64,000 bases of DNA from Hirudinaria manillensis (GCA_034509925.1 CM067534.1:3769501-3833500), one strand, 5' to 3'; positions 50,291-62,930 are shown, counted from the stretch's first letter. The notes: generated from the letters alone by a model not told the origin. Program-made: numbers and translations.

Positions 50291-51935
50291 TTTAAACTAA
50301 CTTACGGATGTAATACACGATTTAATGGATTCCGATAAACTTTTCAGAATAACTTAAAAATAGTCTCAAAATAGCGTTGTGTAATCGGTATTTTTGTCAA
50401 TATTGCTTTATGAAGCTTTATTATAATTAATAAATGCATTTAGATTGAGCAAACTGAATTCTTTTCTGCTCCATGCTCCAAGTTCCCGCTGCTTGGCGGC
50501 TTCGTTTAACGTCTGCAAAATTGAGGAAAGATAGGGTGTTAATTCTGTCATCTTGAAATATCTTAAGTGATATCTAAGAAACCTGACATGCAATAAAAAG
50601 GACCATTCTCATCTGGGTTTCCAAGATTCAGACACTCCATCTGGCGTGCAAAAAAAAGGTTTTCGAGATTCAGGGGGGATTGATTTGTAATTGTCATAAA
50701 AATAAAATTATTTTATTTTAACGCAATTTGAAATAAAAATATTTATTTAGAACATTTGAAACACGTGATGTGAAAACAAGTACAAGCCAGCAGAGGATTC
50801 TAGATAGTGTCTCAGCCATGATTTTAATATTGGTCAAGGCGAGTCTGGACATCATTTATATGTATTCAGTGGCGGATCTAGATTAACATTTAAAATTAGA
50901 TTCTGATAGCTGACGTAAAATTATCGCTGGAGACCAAGATGGAAATGTAGGTTAAATATTTAAAGTTTAAATCTGCTCCTTCACCTTAGTCAACAGGCAT
51001 AAAAGATTGTCATGGATCACAGGGGGAAACGGAGAAGACATTTGGATTTATGTCTCGCCATGTGTATGATGCTAAGTTTTCCATAGTAAAACGTGTGCCT
51101 ATTTAATTCGAGTGATTCCCATTGGGGCAGAGGCCCCATGAATGAATATGTCTTATTTATCACATTTATCTTATTGTGGGAGCAGCCAATAGGTTGATGT
51201 CATCAATTCGGGCCAACACCTTTCTCTAATATCTTAGGCATATACTACCTCAACGTTGACTCAACACTGTGTACGCACGTCCCGGGACCAGTTGTTTGCG
51301 AATTATGACCGATAGAAGGTTCGAAGTTATAATTCGAATTTGCGACCTCGAGCTACTCTAAACGAGATGTCGATAATCAATTTAACTTTACCAAACTATA
51401 ATAATCTATGAATGATATTTGTACCTGCTTTACTTTTTTTTTCGATCCGGACGATCCGAAACATAGAGTCGTGACTGGAACAACCTACAAAGTGCCATCA
51501 GCCTGACTTCTTAAACTTCTACTTGTGCCCGTTCGAATTACAGTCGTTGGATCCATTACTATTTCAAAAAGCGGTTGCTACGGACGCTTCATACAAATCA
51601 TTTGACAAATGACTCCCAGTTCTAATGCCCATTTATCTTCATTGCGTAAAATTTTATCAAAAATGTCAAATTTTCAGTGTGACCCAAAATATAAATGCAA
51701 AAAACGTGTTACCCGTAACGAAAAATGTAAGGAAAAACAGACCAAAATAAATAGCTGGCGTTCTGTTGTTTCTAATATTGTACAGCTGGCGTCGAAGTAT
51801 ATTTAAGATATTGCGACTTAAAATCACATCGAATCTTGCTCTACCATTCTCAATTAGCTAACTCGGCTCTTTAGATAAAATAAGAAGCAGTTTTATGGCT
51901 AAAAGGACGAAAAGTCAAAAGTTTTTAGCCCAGGA
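50291..51935. other. Sprouty 3' flank and intergenic
   Basis: It should include the Sprouty 3' UTR. On the minus strand at 50408-50516 an acceptor-like TTTTGCAG is followed by an open frame (TLNEAAKQRELGAWSRKEF...) that ends at a stop with an AATAAAG just upstream. This could be a terminal exon of an unidentified transcript. The plus-strand frame at 51609-51806 (basic, Cys/Lys) has no recognised family. Confidence 0.45.
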
Positions 51936-53150
51936 TCAAATGCTTGATGTTTCTGACTCAAGCAGTATTTTGCAACCAGATGATGTTGGCACGTTACTAG
52001 TACAGTTGCAACGAGTGTTGTCGCCACAACAGTCGTAACAACTCGAGACAACATATTTGAGAGGTAGATAAAAACATAGACATGGAAGACATGGCAAAAA
52101 TAAGGTTAAAATTGTCCAGCGGGACATGCAGTTTGGTTGTGAACAACAAGCGCAAGGCTTCTCCGAGCAGTCCTCCTCACCGTTGCTATCCTTCAAACAG
52201 TGATAAAATATCGGCTTGACCAAACACATGCAGCTCAAGCCGTCCACCAGGGCGTCTTTGCCGGGCACGTTGGAGAATTTGCGGGAAGACTTTTTGAGAC
52301 AATCCTTGCATCGGCACTTGCCGCACTTGCGGCAGACGATGGAGTTCGAACACTCGAACGACTTGGGAGCGAGAGAGGATCGGATCGTCAGAGGCGTCGA
52401 CGGAGAACTGTCTTCGCCGCTCGATCCCAATCCGGAGGTCGGTTTGCTTTTGCCGGTCACCAGCCTTCTGAGCCTTTGAAGCATGCCATACGATTTCTTT
52501 TCGCTTGTTATGATGACGGAAGTGACCCGAGAACGGGGAGACAAAGTCGTCAGGTGGCGAGCACTGCTCAGACTATTGCTGTTCGAAACGCTCTGGCATT
52601 TATTTCTCGACTTGGTTCCCGGACTTTCGACGTACTCGTTGGAAGAGGTCGTGAACTTTCCTGCCAAGCCGTCTATGGTCAGAAATTCGGACCTCTGCCG
52701 AGCTTCTGAAAGCGGCCACCTCGCCAGCGAGACCACCTGCGTGCCGACGTCCGTTCTCTCGGAAGTCAGGGGAATAAATTTGATCTGACCTCGGGACGAG
52801 AACAACACGACGTGGCTGCTGTTGTTTACGCTACTCAGAGTAGGGGCGGACCTGGTCAAGGTCTTGGACCGAGTTCGAACCCTGAGTGGGTCGACGACGA
52901 GAGGCACGAAACCGGACGTCGGATCGGCATTGCCAGGATGATTTGGCGGGGGAGGCGGAGGCTTGGTCGTCAGTGAAAGACTGCGTTTCAAGGGGGCCCT
53001 CGGAGGAATGGGCGGACCGAGTTCTAAGTTGGAGCGAGTCGATAATACTTGTTCGTTCTTTGGTCTCAGATGATTCTTAATCCTCGATGGCAGTGGGGGA
53101 GCCGTCTGCCTTGACGTGAACGCGTCGTCCTTGCCACGAGGAAGTACCAT
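51936..53150 (-). CDS. spry: Sprouty (feedback inhibitor of RTK-Ras-MAPK signalling)
   Basis: Sprouty proteins are membrane-targeted antagonists of receptor tyrosine kinase signalling. The 404-residue coding region is a single exon; an acceptor (TTTCAG) just upstream at about 53164 shows that a spliced 5' UTR precedes ATG 53150. The N-terminal half has Pro-rich patches (KPPPPPPNHP, residues 63-72). It also has the SSNEYVESPG motif with Tyr173, equivalent to the Cbl-binding NEYTEGP motif. The C-terminal cysteine-rich SPR domain (about 267-393) contains CRKCGKCRCKDC, SCMCLVKPIFYHC, CSEKPCACCSQPNC and a hydrophobic stretch (FLPCLPCLCFYLPL), followed by CYDCC and CNC. The CxxxCLC segment normally present between the first two blocks is missing. 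The N-terminal half is longer than in human SPRY2. GC content is high relative to the flanks. Confidence 0.94.
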   Translation of the reverse strand: MVLPRGKDDAFTSRQTAPPLPSRIKNHLRPKNEQVLSTRSNLELGPPIPPRAPLKRSLSLTTKPPPPPPNHPGNADPTSGFVPLVVDPLRVRTRSKTLTRSAPTLSSVNNSSHVVLFSSRGQIKFIPLTSERTDVGTQVVSLARWPLSEARQRSEFLTIDGLAGKFTTSSNEYVESPGTKSRNKCQSVSNSNSLSSARHLTTLSPRSRVTSVIITSEKKSYGMLQRLRRLVTGKSKPTSGLGSSGEDSSPSTPLTIRSSLAPKSFECSNSIVCRKCGKCRCKDCLKKSSRKFSNVPGKDALVDGLSCMCLVKPIFYHCLKDSNGEEDCSEKPCACCSQPNCMSRWTILTLFLPCLPCLCFYLPLKYVVSSCYDCCGDNTRCNCTSNVPTSSGCKILLESETSSI

Positions 53151-55475
53151 TGCTTCTGTATTTCTGAAACGTCATTGGCATCAACTCATTATTTGTTTGT
53201 AATTTTTGCATTTTACTGCCCCCTTTTGAAATGATGAATAAATCACCAGAGCAATATTGCAGTAAGCCACATCATTGAGCCTGGCCACAGCTGTTGTCTG
53301 AGATAACATTAGAATTGTTCATTGCATTAGAATATTTAATGTTATTCATACATGTTTGTCAGCCATGACTCATTTCACATTGCAGATCTAGCAAACATTA
53401 ATACATCCAAGCAGTTTTAGATGAAAAGAAACAATCAGGAAAAAGACATAGCAGTAGCAATAAAAGCTTTAAAAGCAGCCTTCCATTGTTGTTAATATTT
53501 CGTAAAGCAACATAATTTTACGACAGCTAGTCTGGAAAATAAACATTGAATATGTAATGAATATACGACTAAGAATTAGTACTTACTCTGGTTATCTTAG
53601 CCGATCAAACGTCGTCACAGCCACCGAACAATACTCTAGTCGTCGTCGAAGTCATAGCCATTGTCTCCAGGAGTTTTAAAGAGTTTATCCTAGCTTTAAA
53701 TTTACAGTAGAACCTGAATTATTTCCACAACTAAAGTTACCCGCGCCTATTCCTGAAAAACCATTGAGGAGAAAGCATCGAGCAATTTTATGAATGAAAA
53801 TCTCTTCGACGGCTGAGTAAGCCTGCAGAGCTGCAAAGCTGTAGCGTGTGAGTCCATATAAACACATCCCTCCCACACACGGCGTACACTCAATATTCTT
53901 TCTTTACTTTAAATCCTGAAAAATGGCGTAGTTTAAAATTTTTTTATATTTATTTATATCTCGTCCATTGTCTTTGGTGGAAAAGTGACATCTCCTCCGA
54001 TAGATCACGGTTCACGAGGATTTTGGACTGCTACGAGTAACACAATCTTCAGCATCGCCATCATCGCCATCATCGTACGTCTCATCGTATCAATTGCGTC
54101 GGTGTTAAGCTGCACAGAGCTTGTGCATCATAATCGCTTTGCTTGTTCATGTGGGGAAGTTCAGTTAAAATTTCCACAATCGCGTGGACAACGGCAACAA
54201 ACGAAATACAGACAACGATCGGGACTCGGATCGGCACTTCCGGATCCGTCAGAAACTAAGCGCCGTCCTCACCAAGGTGGAAGATAGATTCACTTGCGAC
54301 GTATTTCGTCTTAGAAACAAGAGTCTGATTCAGTGTCAGGGATGACTGAGACTGTCTTTATTTGCTGGATGGATTGGATGGATGAAGAGATGCGTTTAAA
54401 GAAATAAAGAGTCTTGCAAATAGGATGCAGAAGTGTATGGCGCAATAGCTGTTGTTTCTTCTTTTCATGCTGCTGCAGTACAGTTTTCTGAAGGCAAGAT
54501 GGATTCAATGGCTGTTACGTAAAAAAAAAGTTTCGCTTCTTATCAGTCGGTTTTTTTCAAGATAAGGCCAGATAATTTCTTCTCGGCGAACGGCAAAAGC
54601 GAGTGCAAACATTAATGGGCGTTCGAATGTAGTTCTAAGGTTGAATAATCTTTCGACTTGCTATCTTAATGTAATTAGAGTTCCTCTTTGGCACAGGAAA
54701 TGAATTCCTAAAGAAAGGAAGCACGCGTGATGCACGTAGGTGGTGGAGCAGCTTTAACACTCGAGTCCATCCTTATTCTGCTTCTCTGTTTCTAAAATAA
54801 TGATTTATGTTCTGACTAATGAGTTTTTTTTTTATTGTGAGGAACATAGAATCTTTCTACGATAAAGAAACGTAATTTCGACGACAACGACAACAACAAA
54901 AAATCTTCCACAAATCCGTCCAAATTAAAAGTGAACTTTTGACCCAATAAATTAATGACAGATAAGCAGTTGGTCTTAACAATTCGTTGAGGTTTTAATC
55001 GTCACAACAGAGATATTCGGAGATGCACGACCCGCAATCTTCTGTTAATTTAAATTAATTCATCACCGAATATCGTCATCCATCAACTTCTTTTCACCGA
55101 CAAGTGAATATTTAATTAAACTGAAATTATTCGATTACATTCCTTAAATATTAAAATCCTTAATTTTAATTAACCGAATAAAATAAAATATGAAAATTGT
55201 AATATAAATTCTGCTCCAACGGAAGAAAAAGAAGCAAGAATGCAGAAAAAAGAAATGATTTAGAATGATGTAATAATATACATTCAATTTTTTGCTCTGC
55301 GCAGGTCTCACTTTTATCCCGTGAAGCATGTAAAGCACAAACCAAAAAGAAATATACATTAATTTTTTTTAAATATCCAATCTCATTATTTATTAAACTT
55401 ATTACTGGATGAGTCTTTGAAGGAGCAGAGAAAGTTTATCAATATTTGAGCGAATAAAAACAATAATTTTAACAT

Positions 55476-55605
55476 TAATAATAATAATAATAATGATAAT
55501 AATAATAATAATGATGATGATGATGATAATGATGATGATAATAATAATGATGATGATGGTGGTAATAATAATGATAATAAAAAAAAAAAAATAATAATAA
55601 TAATT
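55476..55605. repeat. Compound AAT/GAT microsatellite
   Basis: Imperfect AAT runs mixed with GAT triplets and an interrupting A-run (about 55579-55592). The long open frames through it (His/Tyr-rich on the minus strand) are artefacts of the triplet repeat. Confidence 0.95.
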
Positions 55606-56369
55606 GTTCGAGAAAATAAAATGGTGTCGACAATTTAAAAAAATAAAATGAAATAATAATTATAATAACCATAACACGTAGATAATATAAATGTTCTTTA
55701 TAAGAGCTTGTGTGGGCGTTTGCATCTCAAGTGCAATCTCAATTGAATTTAGTTTTTTTTATATTTCCTTTCTCCCTAACCAATGGATCTTTATGAAAAG
55801 ATTATTCACCCTACGCACGGAACCGAAATTCCATCCGGGAAGTGATTGCGCAATAATTAATTGCAGATAATAAATGGAATCAACATTTTTAAACTAATCA
55901 TTTTAAACTAATTGATGAATTAAAGAATTAATATTATAATGAGCAGTTAATGAGTGGTGGGAAATTAATGGGAAGGGACAAATTGATGAATGACGATATC
56001 ATAATGATATCCATTCAACATTTGACCTTCTTGACGTGACAATTTTATCCATAATAATCATTTAATAATTTAAAGACGTAGTCGATTATCAACAATAATA
56101 AATAATATTAGTTTTAATAATAATAATAATAATAATACCCTATATCATTTATTTGATAATAAAATTTAAAAATCTTAAATCGCATCAAAGTTAAAAATAT
56201 GCCAGAAAATGAATTCAATGAATATATTAAATTATGAGAAATGTGAATCTTCTGATAAATAAAATTTGATTTTATTCAATTCGAAGAATCATTTTAATGT
56301 ATAAAAAGGTTTAGAGAATTCTTCAGAAGAGTGAAATTGATAATAATATTAAATAAATGATATGTGATA

Positions 56370-56371
56370 AG

Positions 56372-56422
<51 letters not shown>

Positions 56423-56471
56423 GTTGACGTTGTTATTATTATTATTATTATTATTATTGTTATTATTGTTA

Positions 56472-56570
<99 letters not shown>

Positions 56571-56571
56571 C
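56370..56571. repeat. Long (ATT)n microsatellite, about 200 bp
   Basis: About 65 ATT units, broken by a TTGTTGACGTTG interruption at about 56422-56433 and a few GTT triplets. All frames on both strands read as homopolymeric Ile, Leu, Tyr or Asn stretches; these are not genes. Confidence 0.97.
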
Positions 56572-57524
56572 ATTGCATAACATGTTTTATTAAGACTAAT
56601 ATTTATTAATTATTATTGTTACTAATCTACAACAGCTTTAAATTATTAAATGGTTATTATGGATAAAATTATCACATCACGAAAGTTAAATTTTGAATAT
56701 ATTGAAATATATTGAAATATATATGTTCTTGACATACAGTGGACGTGCATATCTTCAAGCGGGAGATGATTTTTCGCGATAACGTTCTTCAAAAGTATTT
56801 TACAAAAAATCCCAAATTTGGATACGTATAATATTTGCTTTCAGAGTCCCGCACCCTAGCGATCGGTATGGATTATATAGATTTTATATCGTTTGACCTC
56901 TTCCACCAAGAAAGAATTGCCCTGGTGAATTGTGTTAAAATATATTCAGGCGTAAGTTGCAGCCTAAGTTATTATGTGATGATTTTAGGTGTCTCAATAT
57001 GTTTTCATTCCTACTAGCTGGACCAGCGTGGTAACTGGTAACCATTTCAACGAGGTTAACAACTACTCCTAGATGATAACGAGATTTTTAACAGATCTGA
57101 TCAATCGCCACGATCAATTATAAATTAATTTCTTTATTAAATAAATTATTGGTTTTAAGTTTCAAACATTCAATTTATGTTTTGGTCCAACACCGTTTGC
57201 GTTGACGTCAATGTAGTTCCAAAACAAATTCTTCCGCGCTCGTCTTATTGTAAATTCATCGCAACATTACTAATTAATTATTTCACTTAAAAACATAGCA
57301 ATAAATAGCAATTATTTTCAGGTAAAAATTTTGGACGCCATTGTTTTTATTAAATACCTATTTAAAACATATTATGCACGTCTCGCAGACCAGGAAACTT
57401 AGAACAACCCTAAGAAAAGTTTATTGACTATCAAAATGCAAAGTTCATCTCCAGTACAGAATTTTTGATAAGCCACTCTGAAAATGTCATCGGAAATTTC
57501 AGGCGTTTTCTTTTAGACGGAATC

Positions 57525-60500
57525 ATGTCTTTCTTCGATATCCTCAGCGCCGGCCAAGAGAGGGGCCATACCTTGTTCAGACTGCTATGCTTGGAGTTAT
57601 TCGTGTTGAGTTTGTGCAACATGCTAAGGAGGTCGATTATGAGGAGGTGGCCAACTTTAGCGTGGTTGGCAGAGGTTGTTGCCACCCTGGAAACTGGATT
57701 CATCTTCTACCTCGAGGTAAATTTCTTTGGGAAGAAAATAAGTTGACGAACATTTTTTGAAAATGCAAACATCTTAAAAAGAAAAAAAAAACAACACATG
57801 AATAATGAGAATCAAAAAAAAGATCATTTATCGTTTCTTATCATTGAAGTTTGATTTCATGAATATCATAAGAAATATTTATAGTGGGTTTCACTAGCCT
57901 AACCTGGTACCAAGAGCAGCATATAACTCATAAATTACTCCCAAATTAGTCAGAAATTTACATTCTAATATTTAATTATTAATTAAATTATAAATTCAAT
58001 TCAATTCAATTAATTTAATGATCCACGTTACTTTTATTTTTCCCAGGGTATCGTATTCAACATAGCTACACTAAGCACGTTCATTACCGTGTTGTTCATC
58101 AATGCATCCTTCATCTTCCTCATCAACACGCCCGGACATTTCTCGAGACGACACGATTGCGATGAAGACGACGAATTCGACTCCAACAAAATCACGAAAT
58201 GCCTGAAAAGGCGTCTCATGGACTTCTTGAACAGGATTATTGTGACCATTTTGTCCATTCCGCTAATGCAGCATCTCGTTCTATTGGCTCTAAGTCCGGA
58301 ATTTCAAAAGAATGAATTGTCTTGCTTGTTAATGTGCGATCACACAGTCAGCTATTCTTTCTTTCTATTCCACTCGGTCGCTGAGTTCATCCTCACCTTC
58401 ATTTTGGAGTGGCTCTATGCCAGGACGAGATATCTCGAGGCAGTTGCAAGGGATTCTGCAGACGATCTCGTCAAAATATTTTACGTTTCGACAATTTCGT
58501 ATTTAGGTTTGTATTTCCAATACAAGGAGTGACTCGACAATGGATGTGTAAATGTATAATATATCGGTTGGTTACTGATATCATAACTTTAACCGCCATG
58601 AATATTGTTATTGTCATCGTGGTTAGTGACCATTACTGTTTATAAAGGCGACGATGATTAATATTAATGTTATTGAAACCGCAGGCTTCCCGTATGCTTC
58701 CCTGCATCTCAACCCCTTCACAGCCTACTTGATGGCAGATGTCTGCGATTGGAATGAAATTCCACTTCATTTGTTCATGTATTCCGTTTGTCCACTGTTA
58801 GGAACGCTGGCAGTCTGTTTTATGCCATTTTATAAAGAACACTTGACCGAAAGTGCGGCTTATAAAGAATTCAAGTAAGCATTTATTATTATTGGTTGAA
58901 GTAAATGAATTACTATTAGGCAACTGTTAATTACTAATTAAATAATTACTATTAAAAAACTATTTGCATTTAAAGGAGCAAGCCAGGTGCCCATTCGGAC
59001 GATTATTGGTACACGGATGCGTGCGGGGATTCTTCCGGAGTTCCTATCAACAACAATTCAAAGCAAAATCACCACGTATCGAACTGGAATTCGAAGTTTT
59101 TCGGAAACACGGACATTTGTAACTTCACGAGTTCAGAATCTCTGGAGAGCGACGACAGCTTCAAGGGCGACAACATCAACAACTGCAAGCAAAGCGACTT
59201 CTACGATGAAGGTCATTCGACCGCCAGTGACAATTCCTTCTCCCCACGTCCAAATGGTTATGCTTCCAAGTTGATCAGGCACTTTTCCGATACGAGCCTT
59301 TCAGATAATAAAAGAAAACATAAAGGAACATCCAGCAAGTGTCATCACAAACACAAAGACGACTTCCGTTTACCAAGATGTTCCCATCATTGCCACAAAT
59401 TTAAAGATGGCAAAAATGGCGGAAGCCACAAAAACTTCTGCAAGGCTAACCGGGTCGATGAAAAAGCGTCCGATGACAGCTGTGACAGCATCTACAACAG
59501 ATTGATGAAAGTCAAACAGCAACACAACAGTAAAAAGCAACACAAACACGATTTGAGAAAGCATCCTAGTGCACGTACGGATGGATTCTGCAATTGCAAC
59601 GATAGCTACAAAGCTTACCATGACAAAACTTATGCATCGACTTCGAATGACTTTTTCCAGAATTCTAAGATCGACAAGCCAGGACAATGGTACGGAAAAG
59701 ACGAGAATGAAAACAAGAACTGGCAATACCCTCACAAGAACATGAAACCCGATTTGGAAGCTTTACAAGAAAAATGTTTAAGGAAGAGACCTGATTACAG
59801 GGAGAACCCTCAAGACCAAAGCAAGCATGCTCGCAACTGTTACGTGAAGAACCTGCTCAGCAACGAATTTCCACCTCATCACAAACAGTCAAGTAAGCAG
59901 TTCAACAGGAATGGCGAGAAGCCAAATATCACTGCAAGCTTCAAGAATTTTAATGATAACTTTGAGGCTCAAGATTTCCGTCACTTACGAGGTATAGGAA
60001 AAGAAAACGTTCAACCACAATATAAGCATCGACATACGAATGAGTTCAACAGTAGGGAAGATTTCCAAGCATTGGACAATACCTGCACTAAACAGTGTTC
60101 TACATCCCACTGCAAATCTTACCATAAGCCTCCAAATCAAGGCTTTGACAGGAGAGCCAACGATCATGTCAAGCACGGAAGGTGTCACAGAACAGATGGC
60201 AGACACCTACCTCTACCTTATCACATGGATTTAGATCTCGACAAGAACCCAATAAGTCCAAACAAGAGGATGTTAAGGCCAGTTGAAAATCATTCATTAG
60301 ATGGACTCGACAACGAGAGAAAGCTTCGCCACTGCAGGCACAAGACGTATGCAAACCAGACTCAGAATGCCAAAGATTCTGCAGGCCACAAACGATGCCT
60401 AACTCCGATAGTTTCTTCTACCACTTACACAGTTCATCGTTCGCCCTTGGATCAAAGTCACTACGACAGCCCCATCGATAAAGGAGTTTCGTATTCTCCT

Positions 60501-60908
60501 TACAAAAAGACTTCGAATAGAACACTGCATCCGAGAAATTTCATGCAGGAGGATAGTATGACGAGACAGAATGAGATCTTCAATTATCCCAACATTGAAC
60601 ATCGTATGAAGAACAAGAGGAATGACTTTGTAAGGGAGTTCCAAGCAAAGGAGAACCTTCTGATGTCTCGCCGAGCTGAAGACATTCCAAAGATTAGAAA
60701 AAAATTCAGTTACAACGACCTACGCGGAAAACCTCAGGACTGCAAAGAGCGTTGCTGTGCAAAAGACAGTTCAGAGAAGTCGAGCGACAGTTTTGAACGC
60801 CTAGAAGCCACCAAACTTGTCAGAATCCCCAAGAAACATTCCAGAAATTGCTGGAAACGAATGAGATGTTCGCGATTGTACGACATATCGGAGTCTGATG
60901 AGAGCTGA
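57525..60908 (+). CDS. AQP11-type unorthodox aquaporin with a ~640-residue C-terminal tail
   Basis: Four exons, 57525-57716, 58047-58506, 58685-58874 and 58976-60908, join with consistent phases to give 924 residues. Residues 1-281 match AQP11-type superaquaporins in layout: TM1, RWPTLAWLAEVVATLET (like the HAFVLEFLATFQL segment), then a first re-entrant motif NTP at 91-93 instead of NPC/NPA. The middle has VTILSIPLMQHLVLLALS and SVAEFILTFIL; the second motif is NPF at 227-229. Cys238, eleven residues after Asn227, is the cysteine that marks the AQP11/12 group. An acidic insert (DCDEDDEFDS) follows the first motif. The last exon encodes about 643 hydrophilic residues rich in Lys, His, Asn, Ser, Arg and Asp. 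Cysteines there sit in basic or His surroundings (KCHHKHK, CSHHCHKF, KQCSTSHCKSYHK, ERCCAKD). The first in-frame ATG is used. A poly(A) signal AATAAA lies at 60944. Transport activity is uncertain. Subfamily assignment is good; the tail resembles nothing I recognise. Confidence 0.85.
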
Positions 60909-62871
60909 CCTAATTTAAATTTCTTATGAAAAGGTTAATATTAAATAAATAATTGCTAAAATTCAATCGCTATTCGCAAAACATCTGAAATGTTATTTTA
61001 GAGAATGTTCAAGAGAAACAAAAATCACTCTCAGTTTGTGTGGCCACTAAGTTTCTAGTTCCATTTAAAATGATCAACCAGGACTTTCGCTAAAAAGATT
61101 CCTTGCTTAAAGAAGCAGTGCGAGATCTTTGTAATTTTGGTCGCTGTTGGATTTTAGCCCCCATAGTTTTGATGCAGTAATATTAATGATTTAATGATGA
61201 AATTAATATTAATGGGGACTATATGGTTGTCAGTTAATTCATTACATAGTTAGCTAATGTTCCAAGAACGACTTTAAGGCTACCCTACTTGAATTCATTT
61301 CAATCCAGCCAATAGCACTGAACCTCTAAATACTAAACAAAGGAATTTCGTCGATGAATATCAATTTTCCATTTGGTTTGTTAAAAATTTAAAATTTATC
61401 CGAGTTCAAAAGCTTCAAACAAAGGCGAAGACTTTAAAGCCCTCGTAATTTACTTGAATAAATTTAGCCTGCTGTTGACCTTGTGAGAGTTTCCTTGACG
61501 TGTATATTTAGTCCGAGAATATTCATGTATTCAGATCATTCATTACAACCACGAAAGATTACACTTCCTTATTCTATGCTGTTGTGCCATAAACAATTAA
61601 GTCTACTTGAAATTCAAGGTTGTCTGAGCTATTTCAAGCAATATCGATCAAAAACATGTAGGAAAAACAAAATAATAAATAACTTCAACAATAAAATACA
61701 TAAATATCACCGTTGAAAGAAATAAGAGTCAGAACAACAGGGAACCAGTGGAATATACTCTAGGGTTGTCCATAGGAAAACGAAATCTTTATTCGCAATT
61801 GGAATTTTAACTGGAACACTTTTTATCATTATAAGCAAATAATTTTCTGCTGCAAAAATTTTGACCGATTACGAAAATAAATAAATATATAAAAATAAAT
61901 AAATAAATATTTCATGTAATAGATTTTATAATAGAATTAATATAAAGTAGATTTGAAAAATCAATTTCAAGTCGTAATCCCATTTCCGAACTATTTGATA
62001 CTCAAACGATATTTTAATAAAACCTTTCATCTGCCTTTCATTTTTATGAGGAGTTCTAATCATCTTATTTTGAAATGGACAACACCCATGACAAGAAAGG
62101 GATGAACAAATCTTTCAAGCGTCTTTATTCTGACGAAATATTTGACAAATTCCATGGAATCATGACAAGCCTTCCCGCAAAAATATTTTTTTTTTGCTTT
62201 GAATAAAAAAGAACATTATCAAAAAAGATCGAGGCAGAGAAAGTCGTGACAAATGTAAACAATTGTTGTCTTTTTAACAGAATCGCATTGTAATTTTACT
62301 CGCTTTAAGATACGTGTGATTATGTATGTGATTAGAATCAGTCAAAATTCATTGAATAATGCGTTGGTCTTAGTGATATTACAATATTAAGATGTAAAGT
62401 CATGATTCTCCATAAAATGGTTAACGATGAAAGATTTTCTGTTAATTAAGTTAGTTTGTACCATAATTGGTTATTGTTTTTTCCCCTAAAACATTATCGT
62501 GTGCCACAATAATTGTAAATAAAGATATTAATAAGTTATTATAATTCGTACATATTTGTCATTTGTCGTGAAGCGTAAATCAAATAGCAAAGTTACAGAA
62601 ACTTCAGGCACAAGACTGTTTAAACAATATATAAGTGAAACTGTTTATTTTTTTTGTACTTATAAGTTGCAAAACGCCAAAAAACATTTCCACTTTATGT
62701 GGAACAAAAATGGAGACACTGGAAACTTTAACCCAGGGGAACTTTCAATGAGTTTTCATGATGCGAAGATACAATGAATATATCTAAAAGCAGCAAATGC
62801 TGTTTTACAATAAACCCCTGCATTTAATAGAAACGTGTAAATTAGGAAGTGTTTTATTAACCAAGGCACGA

Positions 62872-62930
62872 ATGTCCTTCTTTATTCTGCGTACACAGAA
62901 ATGTCCTTCTTTATTCTGCGTACACAGAAA
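62872..62930. repeat. 29-bp tandem duplication
   Basis: Two adjacent, essentially identical copies of a unit beginning AATGTCCTTCTTTATTC and ending CGTACACAG. A recent slippage or replication duplication in non-coding DNA. Confidence 0.9.

Larger units (their letters stand above)
53151..57524. other. Intergenic between Sprouty and the aquaporin gene
   Basis: Large AT-rich gap. The left part (53160-54300) probably contains the Sprouty 5' UTR exon(s) and promoter. A plus-strand frame at 53985-54287 has no similarity. Microsatellites lie at about 55476-55605 and 56370-56571. Sequence close to 57430-57524 is the 5' UTR or promoter of the aquaporin gene. No RNA gene recognised. Confidence 0.5.

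Noticed and set aside
51300-51370. tRNA-like GGTTCGAA stretch
   Set aside because: No acceptor stem or anticodon arm could be folded around it by eye.
52200-52788. Long plus-strand frames over the Sprouty exon (169, 101 and 87 codons)
   Set aside because: They are shadows in GC-rich coding sequence; the minus-strand frame has the unmistakable Sprouty cysteine domain.
56323-56609. Long frames of poly-Asn, poly-Ile, poly-Leu and poly-Tyr on both strands
   Set aside because: They are translations of the (ATT)n microsatellite and have no independent coding evidence.
59370-59735. 121-codon antisense frame within the aquaporin tail exon
   Set aside because: It is opposite a long coding exon with biased codon use. 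Its hydrophobic Val/Phe composition is what Lys/Asn/Asp/His-rich coding gives on the reverse strand.
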